DNA from: Monomorium pharaonis
Lineage: Eukaryota; Arthropoda; Insecta; Hymenoptera; Formicidae
Direction of reading: 5' to 3'
Assembly (NCBI RefSeq): GCF_013373865.1
Contig: NC_050473.1
Location: 1-64,000 of the forward strand
Length of the DNA: 64,000 nucleotides
Part shown: positions 1 to 12,500 of the stretch, piece after piece
Layout: every line of letters starts with the position of its first letter
Numbering within the stretch: the first letter of the stretch is position 1
Program-made: the position numbers and the translations under genes
The notes under the pieces: generated by a model
Databases searched by the model: none
What the model was told of the DNA's origin: nothing
The model's input: only the letters and a program-made list of their open reading frames with translations

Positions 1-493
1 TATTCTTTGCAAAGATAACTGTTACTTAAAAAAAGAAAATTAAAAATGAGACACTGCTTAGCATAAAAACAAATTTTTCTATGTGTATAGCAGAAAAAAA
101 ACAGCTTTGCAACTACTGTAAGATTCTTTTATATTAGTAGCTTTTATATTAATGGTTGAGCTAAAGGTACCTAATATTAAAAATAAAAAATAGAATATAA
201 TTTTTACTATTTCTAATAAAATCTGATTCTTTTGGGATCCATGGACTATTTACACAGATAACACATAAAACAGTTTAAATTATTTATATCTTATACATAA
301 ATATAAGTTATTTTTATACTTAGTAACTGTCAGATCTAAATGTTTAAACCTATTATTTTAAAAAATTTTACACAACTGCCAAATTACTTCTGCTAAATGC
401 AGCCGATGTCTATCAATAATAATAAAATGTTTTATATGTACTTTGAAGTCTGCTTAAATACTATGTACAATTGAGTGGAATATGGAATCTTAC
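1..493 (-). other. Intron 2 of polybromo (partial)
   Basis: AT-rich sequence following the splice donor of the second coding exon of the minus-strand polybromo gene. No exon, RNA gene or repeat is recognisable in it. The rest of the gene lies beyond the left edge of the window. Confidence 0.75.
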
Positions 494-975
494 CATGTAA
501 AAAGCCTTAGCGTTGTTGACCATAAGCTGAATGTCAGCGGCAAGATCATCCATGTCGCGATACTCGTCAGTCTTCAGCTTCTGCTGCACTTTTAACAGAT
601 CTATAGGATTGGAGACCACCTCATAGTACCCTGGCTCCTGCCTACGTTTCGGCACACGTATAAACGCGTCGCATAACAGAGATCCATCCTCCTTCTTCTG
701 ATTGCGAAGTATATCGTACAGTTGTTGGCACAGGTCACTCTGTACAGAGTGAAAGGCTATTAGTACAGATTCAGCAGTTGTATGGCGTATTCAATTTATG
801 TGTTAAAGACAAGAGAGACAACGACGTGCGGCACGGGTTAGTAAGGTTCCGCGCGTGCACAGGTACTCACAGGGTCCAGTTTTTTCCTCCTCTTGGTCGG
901 CTCGGGCGGGACGTCGTCGCCATCATCCTCGGCGCCGCGGCTCGCCACCGACGACGTTCTACGCCGCTTGTTCAT
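494..975 (-). CDS. polybromo: Polybromo (PBRM1/BAF180), first two coding exons
   Basis: N-terminal part of polybromo, the multi-bromodomain subunit of the PBAF SWI/SNF chromatin remodelling complex, which binds acetylated histones in the nucleus. Two coding exons are visible, 871-975 (35 codons) and 494-739 (82 codons), both ending in phase 0 at GTGAG and GTAAG donors. Exon 1 starts with MNKRRRTSS and is basic and acidic, like the N-termini of other polybromos. Exon 2 carries the start of bromodomain 1, including PGYYEVVSNPIDLLKVQQKL and the following VNNAKAFY, which is diagnostic of the first PBRM1 bromodomain. The ATG at 975 is the first in frame and matches the family N-terminus. The gene is truncated by the window edge, and the remaining bromodomains, BAH domains and HMG box are not seen. 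A GC-rich upstream stretch probably holds the promoter. Confidence 0.93.
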
Positions 976-3246
976 CCTCGGCGTATCTTAAAAAGTCACA
1001 AGAGAGTACAAGCTTAGGACAGGTGATCCTCCTGAGAGCGAGGAAAGGATATCTACAAGAGACGCGCGATCCCCGCTGCATCAGCAGCGGCTATCGGCGA
1101 CGACAGAGAAGCACGAAATTTGTAAACAAATGTACGAGCGTATACATACGTTCGCGTACGTGTGCATGTACATAAAAAAGGGGTCTCCCAAACTAAAACA
1201 CGGGGGGCCTTATTTGTCGCGCCGCTGTTGTTATCCGAGGCCACACGACGACGGCGATGGGGCTGGTGTGGCGTGGCCAGGATCCCGGGGACGAGGTCGC
1301 CTTTCACACGCCTCGCATTCGGTCTCACACGTCTCGACTCGTACGCTAGCCGTTAGTTAAACTCTCGCGAGCGTGAATTCCTCGGGGAGCGGGATACGTC
1401 ACGTACACGCGCGGGGGTGGAGGGAGAGGGGAAGGGAGGGAGAGAGACAGAAAGAAAGACAGAGAGCGCGACTCGAGAGAGACACATACACACCCGAATT
1501 GGCAGCCTAAAAAAAAAATCACGCCGCCATGATAAGTCGCCACTGCGCTTCGAAACGTGGCCGACGTGTGCTGCACGGTGTGCACACGGGACGGGCGCAC
1601 ACCACAGTGGCGGCTTCAAACGTGCCGCCGCGGCAGACGCGTGTGTTTTCCGTCGCTCGACTCGGCTCCGTCGACATCGATTACCAACTGCGCCGCGGTC
1701 TCTCCGCGTTGCTCCGCGTGCAGACGGGATGCGTTCCGCCCCCTTTTTCTCTCTCTCTCTCCCTCTCCCTCTCCCCCTGGACCGGCTCAGCACCGTCCCA
1801 TGGCATCGCAAGGCATTTCAATTTTCAACCGAAATTTGCCGCCATATCCGGAGCGCACGAGCGGCTCGTTCGTAAACAGATGAAGAGAGATATGCACACC
1901 AAGGCCCATGCATGTGTGCGCCTCACATATACCTATATACATACGTGTGCGCTTCGCGATACAGTCACGTTCATCTTCATTTGTTTTACGGATAATGCGG
2001 TCTGTGACGGTCCGTCTCGGCTCTTCATTTGTCAGTAGTGTTGTCCCGAAAGTGCCGAAACGATCCCGCTCGAGGTATCCACAATTTTACTGATTTTTCT
2101 TTCTCTTCTCACACATACATCACGAACGCACGCGACACACACACGCACACACACCACGCGTGCGCGCACACCACATACACACACATACACACGCCAATCA
2201 CTTGTTTTCTTGCTTTTACGTTCTCTCTCTTTCATTCGTACTCTGCAACTCCGTTCCTCATTCGGATTCTCACCTGTCCTCGCGCCTTTATGGAAGGAGT
2301 TTTATTAATACGGGTGACATGTGTACGCGTGAAAAATCCTTTTGAGAAAGCGCAAAACACGAGGCGTACCGCGCTTCTCGTGCGCGTTCCAGGATGACAC
2401 ACGTCTTCGCCGACGCCATGCTGCGTGCGGTCGTTGATTTCGCTGATTGTGCAGTAAAGACCTCGTCGACCGTACCGCTCGGTACATGGACTGCGGAAGT
2501 TTCCTGCTTGACGGGCGAACGTTCAGTTTTTCGCAGCACATGATATGTAATCACAGTCGTCATAGATCTATCGTGTCACTATTGTTTATCGAGTTATTCT
2601 CGCGTGTCGAGAATGTTATTCTCGCGATTTTAAAGTGTGATCTGAAGATAAGAGTTTAATGTTATCAATTGTCGGTATAAATTTATCTGTTTTCCATTAA
2701 CTTTTATAAATTTATAATACAAGAAAAACTTATAATTACTCATTAATGCCCCTCATATAAATAATAAGTATATGTATGGTTGATAAATATTGTAATGCAT
2801 TATCGCAAAATTGTACTTTTTCCTCCATATAATTGAACATTATACATGATATATAACAATAGAAAAATAAATTTTTTAATTCTTTGATCAATTATCTTCC
2901 TCTTAAATTATAAATATAATTATATAAAAAATAAATTCAAACTGTTATTTTTTTTCTATTTACGTCTTACTGCTTAAGTTTTTTACTACGGTAAAATCTT
3001 ATAAACTCAGTTTTCTTGAAAATATTCTTGTCATGGTTACCTTTGTTACAATTTTATTATTCTAAAATTTTTATAACAAGTGTTTGATCAAAACTGGATT
3101 TTGAATATGAAACCAAAACTGAATTTCAATTTGTAAATCAGTTTTGGTCAAAAATACAATTTTTTAAGTGTTATTTTTAAGTTTAATAAAGTTTATGATC
3201 AAAAACAAATATAAACAGAATCCAGATATAAGTTTAAACAACTATA
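976..3246. other. Region upstream of polybromo, no gene seen
   Basis: The first 1.4 kb next to polybromo is GC-rich with many CpGs and short purine, pyrimidine and CA tracts, which fits a promoter and 5'UTR region. From about 2650 it becomes strongly AT-rich. Several overlapping ORFs of 60-170 codons occur on both strands at 1050-2560, but they are low complexity (CA, CT and Arg-rich) and mirror one another on the two strands, so none is called as a gene. Confidence 0.6.
2128..2195. repeat. Interrupted CA-rich simple repeat
   Basis: A run of CA and CG dinucleotides broken by a few other bases, visible directly in the sequence. It lies in the presumed 5' region of polybromo. No function is implied. 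Confidence 0.8.
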
Positions 3247-4789
3247 TACCCAGCAAGCAAAATGCTAGCAGCTTGCCGGCAATATGCCAGCAAACTCGAG
3301 CATGATATCGCAGCAGATTTCAATCTGCTGCTTCCTCATTAAGCTTAGTTTCTAACAGCATAGATTATCAACAGAAAATATTGATAGAAATACAGCAAAA
3401 ATCGAATATCATCTGCTACCATAACATGACAGCAAATTCATAGTAAATATCGAACACAATCTGACAAATTAAACTCTAAACGCAGAAAGACAGCAAAAAC
3501 GAAGCATGAAATGCTATCACGTTGCGACACCAGAAACGCGGCGAAGATACAGCACGATGTGTCACATGAAGTACTGACAGCAAAAATGCAGCAGAAATCG
3601 AGCAGAGCCTGCCGTCACGACATGCCGGCGAAAACGCAGCAGATATAGAACGCGATCTGCTTTATCGATTGTGACGGCAAAAACATAGCAGAAATCGAGC
3701 ACCAAGCTGTCGTCACAAGTAATCGGAAAAATATAGCAAAAATTTAACACGATATGACGTATTATTAATAATTTTTAATTAGTAAAATAAATAATTAATG
3801 TATGCAATGTACATATGTTTATTAATATTATTATTACATTTAATTTACATTATATAATTTTATAAATTTGATGATATTTAATTTACATATACATTACGAA
3901 TTATATATTTTATGATTATATACTTAAATTTAAATGTGGCGTTTTCGACTGACTGCAGAGAGTTAATTAAACCCAAGATGATATCACATGCAAGAACCGT
4001 CCAATTTGAACTTTTTTTTATATGAAGGTGGAAATCTTTGAGAAGACTTCTGGGAGGATCAGGTCCGGGAAGTGTGGGATTCGACGGGAGACACGTCGGG
4101 TGATCAACCTTACTACCGCCCACTCACTAAAATCATCTATTATAGAGGATTCATGGCTCCTGCACACAGAACGCGGCAAAGCGGCATCGCGGTAGCCAAT
4201 CACCGTCTTGCTTTTTTATTAAATACATATATGTATTATCAGAAAAGCAAGACGGTGATTGGCCACCGCGATGCCGCTTTGCCGCGTCCTGTGTGCAGAA
4301 GTCATCACACATCTGATGTAGCAAACTCGCGGTCTATACCTGCCGCGTTTTCGCCGTCATGTCATGACGGCAGGCTCTGCTCGATTTCTGCTGCATTTTT
4401 GCTGTCAGTACTTCATGTGATACATCGTGCTGTATTTTCGCCAAGTTTCTGGTATCGCAGCGTGATAGCAAATATGTCAAATTTCTAGCTACATTTTATT
4501 AATTTAATGTGACATCATGACATATCTGTTTTTTTATTTAATTTTTAGTGGTATATTGTGTCAACACACAATGTCTGATTTTTGTTTTGTTAATGTCTTT
4601 AAATTTTGTTGTACTTTTGCTGCATTTTTGAGGGCACATTGTGACGCAAAGTCTACTCGATTTTTGTCGTGTTTCTGTTAATGTTAGTTGAAACGGCAAA
4701 CTGTAATTGCTTGCTGTCCAACTTTTGCCAGCATAATATGTGTCAAAATTTTTCAGTTCGTGCTCTCGGCAGGTTTGGCTATCTGGGTA
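3247..4789. mobile_element. Non-autonomous foldback-type element with long inverted arms
   Basis: Both ends carry TACCCAG / CTGGGTA, flanked on both sides by ATA, a possible 3-bp target duplication. The left arm (about 3247-3750) is the inverted, diverged copy of the right arm (about 4310-4789). For example, the stretch at 3510-3620 around GACAGCAAAAATGCAGCAG reappears reverse-complemented at 4360-4470. The arms are built of short degenerate units around CAGCAAAA and CAGCAGAAATCGAGCA. No transposase ORF is present; the 138-codon plus-strand ORF at 4072-4488 spans the arm and hairpin and looks accidental. It lies between polybromo and the ClpX-like gene. The family could not be named. Confidence 0.8.
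4160..4298. repeat. Near-perfect hairpin nested inside the foldback element
   Basis: The sequence starting CTGCACACAGAACGCGGCAA at 4160 is repeated almost exactly in reverse complement, ending at 4298. The stems are about 55 bp and surround a short AT loop containing ATACATATATGTAT. The stems are GC-rich and much better conserved than the surrounding arms, so this looks like a younger MITE-like insertion or the young core of the element. Confidence 0.8.
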
Positions 4790-5450
4790 ATAATATTAAA
4801 AAATAATATAACAATATTTATTAAGGTTTTCTTTCTATAAAACTATGATAATGATATATATTTTAAAATATATGTCAAAATAAATACTTTTTAAATTTAT
4901 TATTTTATTACACACACATAAAATTTAATATTTAACTTATTGTATTAAATATTTTTTAATTTTAAAATTTATTTTTTTTAAGTGTTTATGCATATGGATT
5001 TAAAAAGGTGTTGCAAGTTCTTCATCTATGACTATACTGGTCGGATTGCATAAACAAACTCTAAAAAGCTGCAGAATACTATTTCAATTTTGTTGATAAT
5101 TGACTGTGGCTATTTTTTATCTGAAATTGAAATTTAATCAAAACTTATATTTTGGACCAAAACTTAAGATTAATAACAAATTCATGAAATAGAATGGAAT
5201 TATCTTATGTAATAGCGCTTATTTGTTTAGCAATATCAATTTTATTTTTAGATTTCTCTAAAATTTGTCACTATTTTTTGTTGGTTTTTTAACAAATAAT
5301 TTATTTCTTGCTTTTGATGAACATTTTTTTTATAGATCAAAGGATGAAGGAGTGAATTCTTGTAAAAAATAGATATAGAAATTGTTATTGTATTTATATT
5401 TATTTTTCAATAAGGATAAATAAAAGAAAAAGTAATATAAAAACAGAAAA
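4790..5450. other. AT-rich intergenic stretch, nothing recognised
   Basis: AT-rich sequence between the foldback element and the ClpX-like gene. No zinc-finger or leader exon matching the full-length ClpX gene could be found here on the plus strand. Confidence 0.6.
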
Positions 5451-7443
5451 ATGTCAGAAATTTACTCAAAGAGAAGTTTGGAAAAGGCACATAGCCCAGA
5501 AGATAAAAATCAAGCATTCTACAAGAAGCCTCTACCATCTCCAAAAAAAGTAATTAGTTCTAATTTTGCTTATTTAATTTATATGTATTATTATAATACT
5601 AGTAATAATATTAATGAAAGTGAAACTAACAATTCCTTGATATTTATATCTAAAAAGTTAAAATCATAACTCAGATATAAAAGATACAGACAGACTTTCT
5701 TTCTTTAGCTTTAATACAAGAAAAAATGATGCAATTATGCGTTACTTTGCAGATATTCAAATATCTAAACAGCCAAGTTGTAGGCTAGGAATATGTGAAA
5801 ACTTAAATACATTTCAAATATATCTGTTTTAGTTTTAGTACAAAAAACAATAATATGATATTTGTAGATATTCGAGTACCTGAACAGACACGTTGTGGGT
5901 CAGGAATACGCTAAAAAAGTGCTAAGCGTTGCAGTTTACAATCATTACAAGCGGATTTGCAACAATTTGCCAGCCCAAAACTCGCGGGCACAAGCTAACG
6001 TTGACCCAATCAATACACAGGAAACAAATCATTATTCCATGCAGAAAGGTCTGAAATATGTAAATAACAATGTCCCAATGTTATAAATTGTTAAAAAATA
6101 AAATAATTTGTATATTATTAGAATTTCATATAAAATCATTTCATAGAATATATAAAATTAATGCATGAAACAATTAATAATCTCTTACAACAGCAGATTG
6201 CAATCTAAAATAGCAATATTTACAAATCTGCTCTCTTATTAAGATATACTTTGTGATTATAAAATGTGTTTTTTCTTGAAAACTTGTTGCATACTTACTA
6301 GACATTGAAAATACTTTTTCAGAAATCGAACTCCAGGTTACTCAACTCAAGCTGGAAAAGAGCAACATAATGTTGCTTGGTCCTACAGGTTCTGGTAAGA
6401 CGTTGCTCGCGCAAACGCTGGCACAATATCTGGACGTTCCATTCGCCATTTGTGATTGCACCACTCTCACGCAAGCTGGCTACGTTGGCGACGATGTAGA
6501 GAGTGTCATAATTAGACTCCTTCAAAATGCTAATTATATAGTGGATCGTGCTCAGATAGGCATAGTCTTCTTAGACGAAGTCGACAAGATACATTCTACT
6601 AACTCATATCCTGATGTATCCGGGGAATGTGTTCAGCAAAGTATGCTGAAAATGTTGGAAGGAACAATCGTAAATGCACCAAAGCAAAATATGACGAAAT
6701 GGCGCGAGGAAACGGTGCAAGTGGATACTACGAATATTCTTTTTATTGCCTCAGGTGCTTACAGCGGTTTAGATAAATTGATAGCGCGACACAAATCGGA
6801 AAAATATTTCGGACTTGGCGTGACGTCGACAGATGAGAATCTAAATGAGAAAACGATGACTTCAGCCGATGGTGTCGATACATCACTTTCCATTGAAAGA
6901 GACAATAAAGAAAAGGATATGCTGTTGCAACAAGTGCAAATGAAAGATCTTGTCGACTTCGGCATGATACCTGAATTCATCGGTAGATTTCCTATACTCG
7001 TGCCTTTCCACTCCCTTGGTAGAGATATGCTAGCGAGAATTCTCACCGAACCAAAAAATGCCATTGTTCCTCAGTATCAGAAGTTGTTCTCGATAGACAA
7101 GGTGCAACTTCATACAATAATTCTGTAATAAACATTCTCATAATAAACTGTCAAGACAAATGTCATTTTATGATAATGGTTGTTAATAGCAAATTGTATT
7201 ACGCAGGTAGAGCTAACATTCGATGTAGATGCACTGAACGCAATTGCTTCTTTAGCAATGGAAAGAAAAACTGGAGCGCGAGGTTTGCGATCGATAATGG
7301 AATCGCTTCTTTTGGAACCTATGTTTGAAGTACCAGAAAGTAATATTATGTCCGTTCACATTACAGAACAGTGCGTGATGGGCGTTGAAAAGGCACAATA
7401 TGTGAAATTAGACAGTGATAACAATGATAGTTACAGCAGTTAA
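5451..7443 (+). CDS. ClpX-like AAA+ protein lacking the zinc-binding domain (diverged paralogue or pseudogene)
   Basis: Diverged copy of the mitochondrial ClpX gene at 21448-23970. Proposed exons are 5451-5549, 5868-6059, 6337-7101 and 7207-7443, giving 430 aa with phases closing at each junction. Visible motifs are Walker A GPTGSGKT (112-119), pore loop 1 AGYVGDD (144-150), Walker B VFLDE (174-178), the arginine-finger region PEFIGRFP and sensor 2 GARGLRSIME. No stop interrupts the 255-codon central exon. The N-terminal mitochondrial leader and the CxxC zinc-binding domain are absent; the first usable ATG falls exactly where homology to the other copy begins. The ClpP-docking tripeptide reads FGL instead of LGF, and pore loop 2 reads VSGECVQQS instead of VGGEGVQQG. 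The original acceptor of the third exon is destroyed, and about 45 residues before Walker A are missing. It could be a neofunctionalised unfoldase or a decaying copy; expression is unknown. Confidence 0.65.
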
Positions 7444-7885
7444 TTAATATTGAGTAGATGTAACGAGTACTTTGATATAATTGTTCTCTTATCATGAACA
7501 ATTTTTAGACGAAAGTTATTCGTCTAAAAATTCGAACATTCGCGTAAATTACTGATGTAATTATTTTATGCTGACAATATTCCGTTCACATTTTTTATAT
7601 AGAAAAAATATAATAACGAATTTTGAACTGTTCTGTATATTTATATTTAAATTATTTTTCATTTTTTTGTTAAGATAGATTTCTATTGATTTTAGTTATT
7701 ATATGTAACATTGAACATTGTTTATTGTATGCTACACTATTAATTATATTACATTGTTTATTAAAGTGAAAATGTGTATATAGATGTATATTTCTTCTTA
7801 TACTTTTTGTTCTCAAAAATACTTTAAAAGTATTTTACAATAGAACCGTATCTATTGCAAAATGATAGCAATATAAACATTAATG
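5454..7885 (+). repeat. Segmental duplication, copy A (ClpX 3' half and downstream flank)
   Basis: Homology to 22041-24447 begins abruptly at TCAGAAATT. It runs through exons, introns and the 3' flank (for example ACAATTTTTAGACGAAA at about 7500 and 24020), and fades near ATAGCAATATAAACAT. Intron positions are shared, so this is a DNA-level duplication and not a retrocopy. The copies are in direct orientation, about 16.6 kb apart, with Hip1 and Pgm2 between them. Confidence 0.85.
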
Positions 7886-8281
7886 TTAATCTACACAGTT
7901 TGTTATTTAATCCTTTTTCATTATTTTGCATAATTATAAATTAAAAAGAAATTACGTTATAATTGGAGATGTATTACAAGAAAATCAACGACACAGATCA
8001 TTCTCGATGGTTTATTGAGAAAATTGTGTTTATAAAATAATAACTTTGGTAAGACCATTAGAGGAAATTTACAAGTGTTTTTTCTTTCATATATTAAATG
8101 TTCCACATTCACGATATCGAACTGATTGCCGAAGAAACAATGGAAAAATTTGCATTTTAATCTAAATTAATTACTACATAAAACAAACTGTTTATTCGAA
8201 AACTTCACACACATATCTAACGAGTTAATAAACTTTGTATCTCTAAAGTTTCAGGTATTGGTCACTTAACATACAATCTTC

Positions 8282-8328
<47 letters not shown>

Positions 8329-8798
8329 AAAAACACGATTCTCTTATAAAATTACTCCAAATGTAATAAAAACTTGCATTAGGTATTTTGAATTTCATTG
8401 CTCATTAAAGTTATCGTAAAATGTACTTTATTTTATAAATACTCATTGTCTAATAGGAGACAATGTAAAAAAATCTAGAAGTAAATTAGAAAATGATGCA
8501 ATCATAAATCATTTAATATATGATTAAACATATTCGAGCATTATTCAATAAAGTACATTTAATTGATTTCTATAAATATATGACGGAAAAATATCGTTGA
8601 TCTTCGAGACATGCATAATACGTAAATGCTGACAATAAATGAATAAGTTTCACTTTTAATGACAAAAAATTAATTTCTATGATGATTAGTTTAATCGAGA
8701 CTGGTCGAGACTAACTTACATAATTGTTATGATTTTTTATCGTTACATATAATTTTTGTAATGCTGAATATCTTTAATCTAAGTTCAAAATGATCAGT
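7444..8798. other. Convergent intergenic region (ClpX-like / Hip1 3' ends)
   Basis: AT-rich. The first 440 bp are homologous to the 3' flank of the full ClpX gene. The rest probably holds the Hip1 3'UTR. A TA microsatellite occurs at 8287-8322. No ORF or RNA gene is recognised. Confidence 0.6.
8287..8322. repeat. (TA)n microsatellite
   Basis: Uninterrupted alternating TA of about 18 units, seen directly. Confidence 0.9.
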
Positions 8799-9465
8799 TT
8801 ACGCTTCATTCTCCCCATCAAGCTGATAATGATAACGTCGAAGAGCAGCTAGACGTAATCTTTCAGTTTCTAGAGCCTGTTCCAGTTCTAGAATTCGCAC
8901 TTGAGCTTCCATTTCGAGCCTTTTTGCCTGATGTAAACTCAGATTCGACATATCCAGATCTTCTGTAAAATTTGAATACAAGAATATTAAAACAATGTAC
9001 GATACGATATAATAATTTAATATACTTAAAAAAAATTACCGTTTTCCTCGACAAGATGATTGCAACTTTTAGCGGTTGCTACAACATTTGCTGTAGCTTG
9101 AGTCACTTCTCTCGAAGCTTTAGAGAGTTCAGTCAAATTATTACTATTTCTATCAGCCTTAACTCGACTAGCAACTACCAATTGCGCGGTAGATGCCGCG
9201 ATTCCTTGCGAGGCAACAACCAATTGCTCGAATTTGCCATTGCCTAGCACAACTTTATCCGCTGCTTCTCTGTATACGTATAAGGATATATAATTACATT
9301 TAAAAAACTACTAAATAATTACACCAAAGTACTTTGCACTTACAACAAAAAGTTTGCGCCCATAGCAATCGCTTTCGCTGCCGAGATAAGACCCTCGGAC
9401 CATTGATGGTTACGTTTATAAAATTCAGTGGCAGAAACAGTTCCCTGAACAAATATTGTTAATTA

Positions 9466-9514
<49 letters not shown>

Positions 9515-12500
9515 GGATTTGCAATTGTAATGTATTTATACCAATTATCTACTAATATACCTTTCCTTGTTCCACAATTTCTTTCTGCAGCAATCGAGAC
9601 TTTTGCACTAATTTTCTTATGCATTTCATTAGATCCGTGCAAGAATCCAAGATCTGTTCATTCACTTTTAGTTTTAAACCCGAGTCTGCCGCACGAGATT
9701 TATCCAACATATCCTAATTAAAAGTAAATCGGAAAGAATTGTTAATAACTCATCTTCCCATTTTCTCATCTTACAAGTATTATTAAGTACCTGTATTTTT
9801 GCAACCGTTTCTTCTATAGCTTTATCCATACTCTGCAACTCGCTTTCTACTAAAGTCCCGATAATTTCCACGTTGTTCTGAGTAGTCGATAATGTACTTA
9901 TAAGAGACGAAATTTTTTGTAGTTGACTTTTGACATTTGCAATTTGTGCATTGGTCATTGAAGACTTCTCTTTGATATAACTCAACATAATTAAACCTTG
10001 CGAACCTAATTGTTTGCATTCATCAGCAAATCCTACAAGTGTACGACGGGTCTTATAGAAAGCGTTAAAAGATTGTTATATTTTTTCAGAATATTTTGTA
10101 ATTTATTTTAAACTGTCTATAATAGTATTGATCTTTGTCAAAAATTCCTACGTTCTCAAAATAATCTTGCTCTCACAAAATAAAGCATTATTATGCGATT
10201 GTAAAAAACTTACTGTCGGCTACACCAATATCCGTCGATGTATTCGAAGTAGATTTTGCACATATTAGATAGAGAGCCAGAAAGTATGCACCGTGTATAG
10301 CAGTACGAATTAGCACTTTTCCCTTCGTTGTATCAAGCATATAATTGTTGTATGATTCCTCTAAATCATTAAACGATTTTTCTGTCGGCGCCAGTAAACT
10401 TCCGAGATAATCGGGCATACAAGTTAGTGCTGATATGGCTGGATTATCGATCATATGCATCGCGTGTTGCAAGATAGATTCCGCCTCCGATATAGCGTTT
10501 ACTAAAACAAATAATCTTTATAATTCCGTCTGAACTAATTTGAGTAAAAATATTTATTCAATTACATTATTACTCACATAATAAATCAAACAAAGCCGTA
10601 TTAGCGTCAGTTTTCATCTGATTAAGCGATCGTTCAGCATCGGCTTCCAAATTTGCTATTCGTAAATCCAGTTCCTCCTTTTGTACCAGTAAGTCATGGA
10701 GATCTCCTTCTAAAGCTGTTTTCTCGGATGTAATAAAATCTATTTTTGCAATCAATGCCTAGAATGTAATGAATTTTTTGTCAGTGTGTGATAAAATAAT
10801 TCAGAAAATTAAAGTATTGATTAAAAATCTTAATTTACCAAATTTTCAGTTTGGACAGTGTCGAGTTTCTTTCTAACATCCTCCAAATCTTCGCGTGCTT
10901 GCGCTACTCTCTGTGTTTCTTGTTCCGATGACATTTGTCCTTGAAGCAACTCTTGTAATCGCTCTTCCGCCTTCAATGTCCGACGTTCAGATTGCTCTCG
11001 TAATATCTTTATTCCTCCCAATTCTTTTTCTAGTTCAGCTTTCTTTCGTACATAATGTCATGAATAAAATGATAATCGCGGTAGATAACTTTTTTATCGC
11101 CGATATCTCAAATACGTACCTTTCTAATTATACCGATATGCTCTTCTCTCAGCTTCGAGTAAACATCCTTCAATTTTTTGAATTTTTCCTCCAAGACTTC
11201 ATTTTTTCCTTAAAAAATTTAACAAGAATAAAATCACCATAATTAAAAAATATGTATTTTTAATATAAAAACAATGTAATTATATAAAGAAATTGTAAAT
11301 TAAAATCTTACAAACCTTCAATTTCTTCAACTCTCGCTAATATAGTTACGTTTTCCTTCATTAACTTCTGACAAGTTTGTTTCTCCATTACGATTTCGTT
11401 ACTCTAGAATATTCGTATAACTTAAATTCACGCAACAAAATCGAATTATAAAAATTATATGATAAATGCTTACTTTAGTAGAAAGAGTCGATTCCAATTC
11501 TAGAACGCGATTTCTAAAATCTGCAACTATCTGTTGATGGTCCATTAACAAATTATTTACTTCTTGTCTTTGACGAACATTTTCTTGATACAGGTGCTCA
11601 ATAAGACTGTCTCTAAAAGAATATGTATTTGTAAAAAAAAATACAGAAATTATTTTAGTTATTTCTCAATTAGGAAAAATAAAACAGAAGTAACATAGAA
11701 CGTGAAAAAGTTAAATCTTATACCTTTGTACAAGAGCATCAGGTGATATCGAGCCGTTTCGTGTATTTACAGAATCCAACTGATCGCCTGTTAATGATCC
11801 TGTATCAGATGTATCAATAAGATTTTCTATGGCAGTCTCGGAATCAATAGATGCCTCTGGCGGAAGTACTACTATCGGCGTGACGTACGTTCTTAACTCG
11901 GCTTGTATTAAAAAGTTAGGTGGTTTCTGAAATAGTATATGAGAAATATAATATACAAATTATCTTGTAAATTAATCATTAATTAAAGACTTTACCTCAG
12001 GCAACGATGGAATTGTTATCAAATGTTTAAAATACTGCATATGTTTGATTGTATTGTAAAAGCTCTTTAGTTCGTGAAATTGTTTCGAGAATCTATCGCG
12101 GTGTCCAGTCAACGTATCAGCCGGGAGCGCGCCATGGAGCTTAAAGAGGATTTTCACGCCACAATCATACAACTGTGAAGCGTCCTGGATACATGGTATC
12201 AAAGGCGCGAGTCGGCACTGACCGCATGGTGTCATCGAATTAGATCGTGATAGATCCAGAGAACCAAAAACTGCAATTATGTACAGAAAATGTAAACGCG
12301 GTGTTCCAACTGATGAAAAAATTATACCTCGAACGAGACACTGTGTGAGATAATTCCAAAACTTTTAAGTTCAATGTTTTATTATACCTGCATGCTGTAA
12401 GTTCAAAATGTCGTCCATGTAATCAAACATTTCGACGGACATCTGAAAGCTAAAAAAAGACAAGTAACATAGATCTGTATTCATAAAATGTCACATTTAA

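Noticed and set aside
1130..2038. Overlapping ORFs of up to 169 codons on both strands near polybromo
   Set aside because: They are low-complexity, mirror one another in antisense, and contain CA/CT repeat translations; no family pattern.
4072..4488. 138-codon ORF (+)
   Set aside because: Runs across the nested hairpin and one arm of the foldback element; translation of repeat units, no domain.
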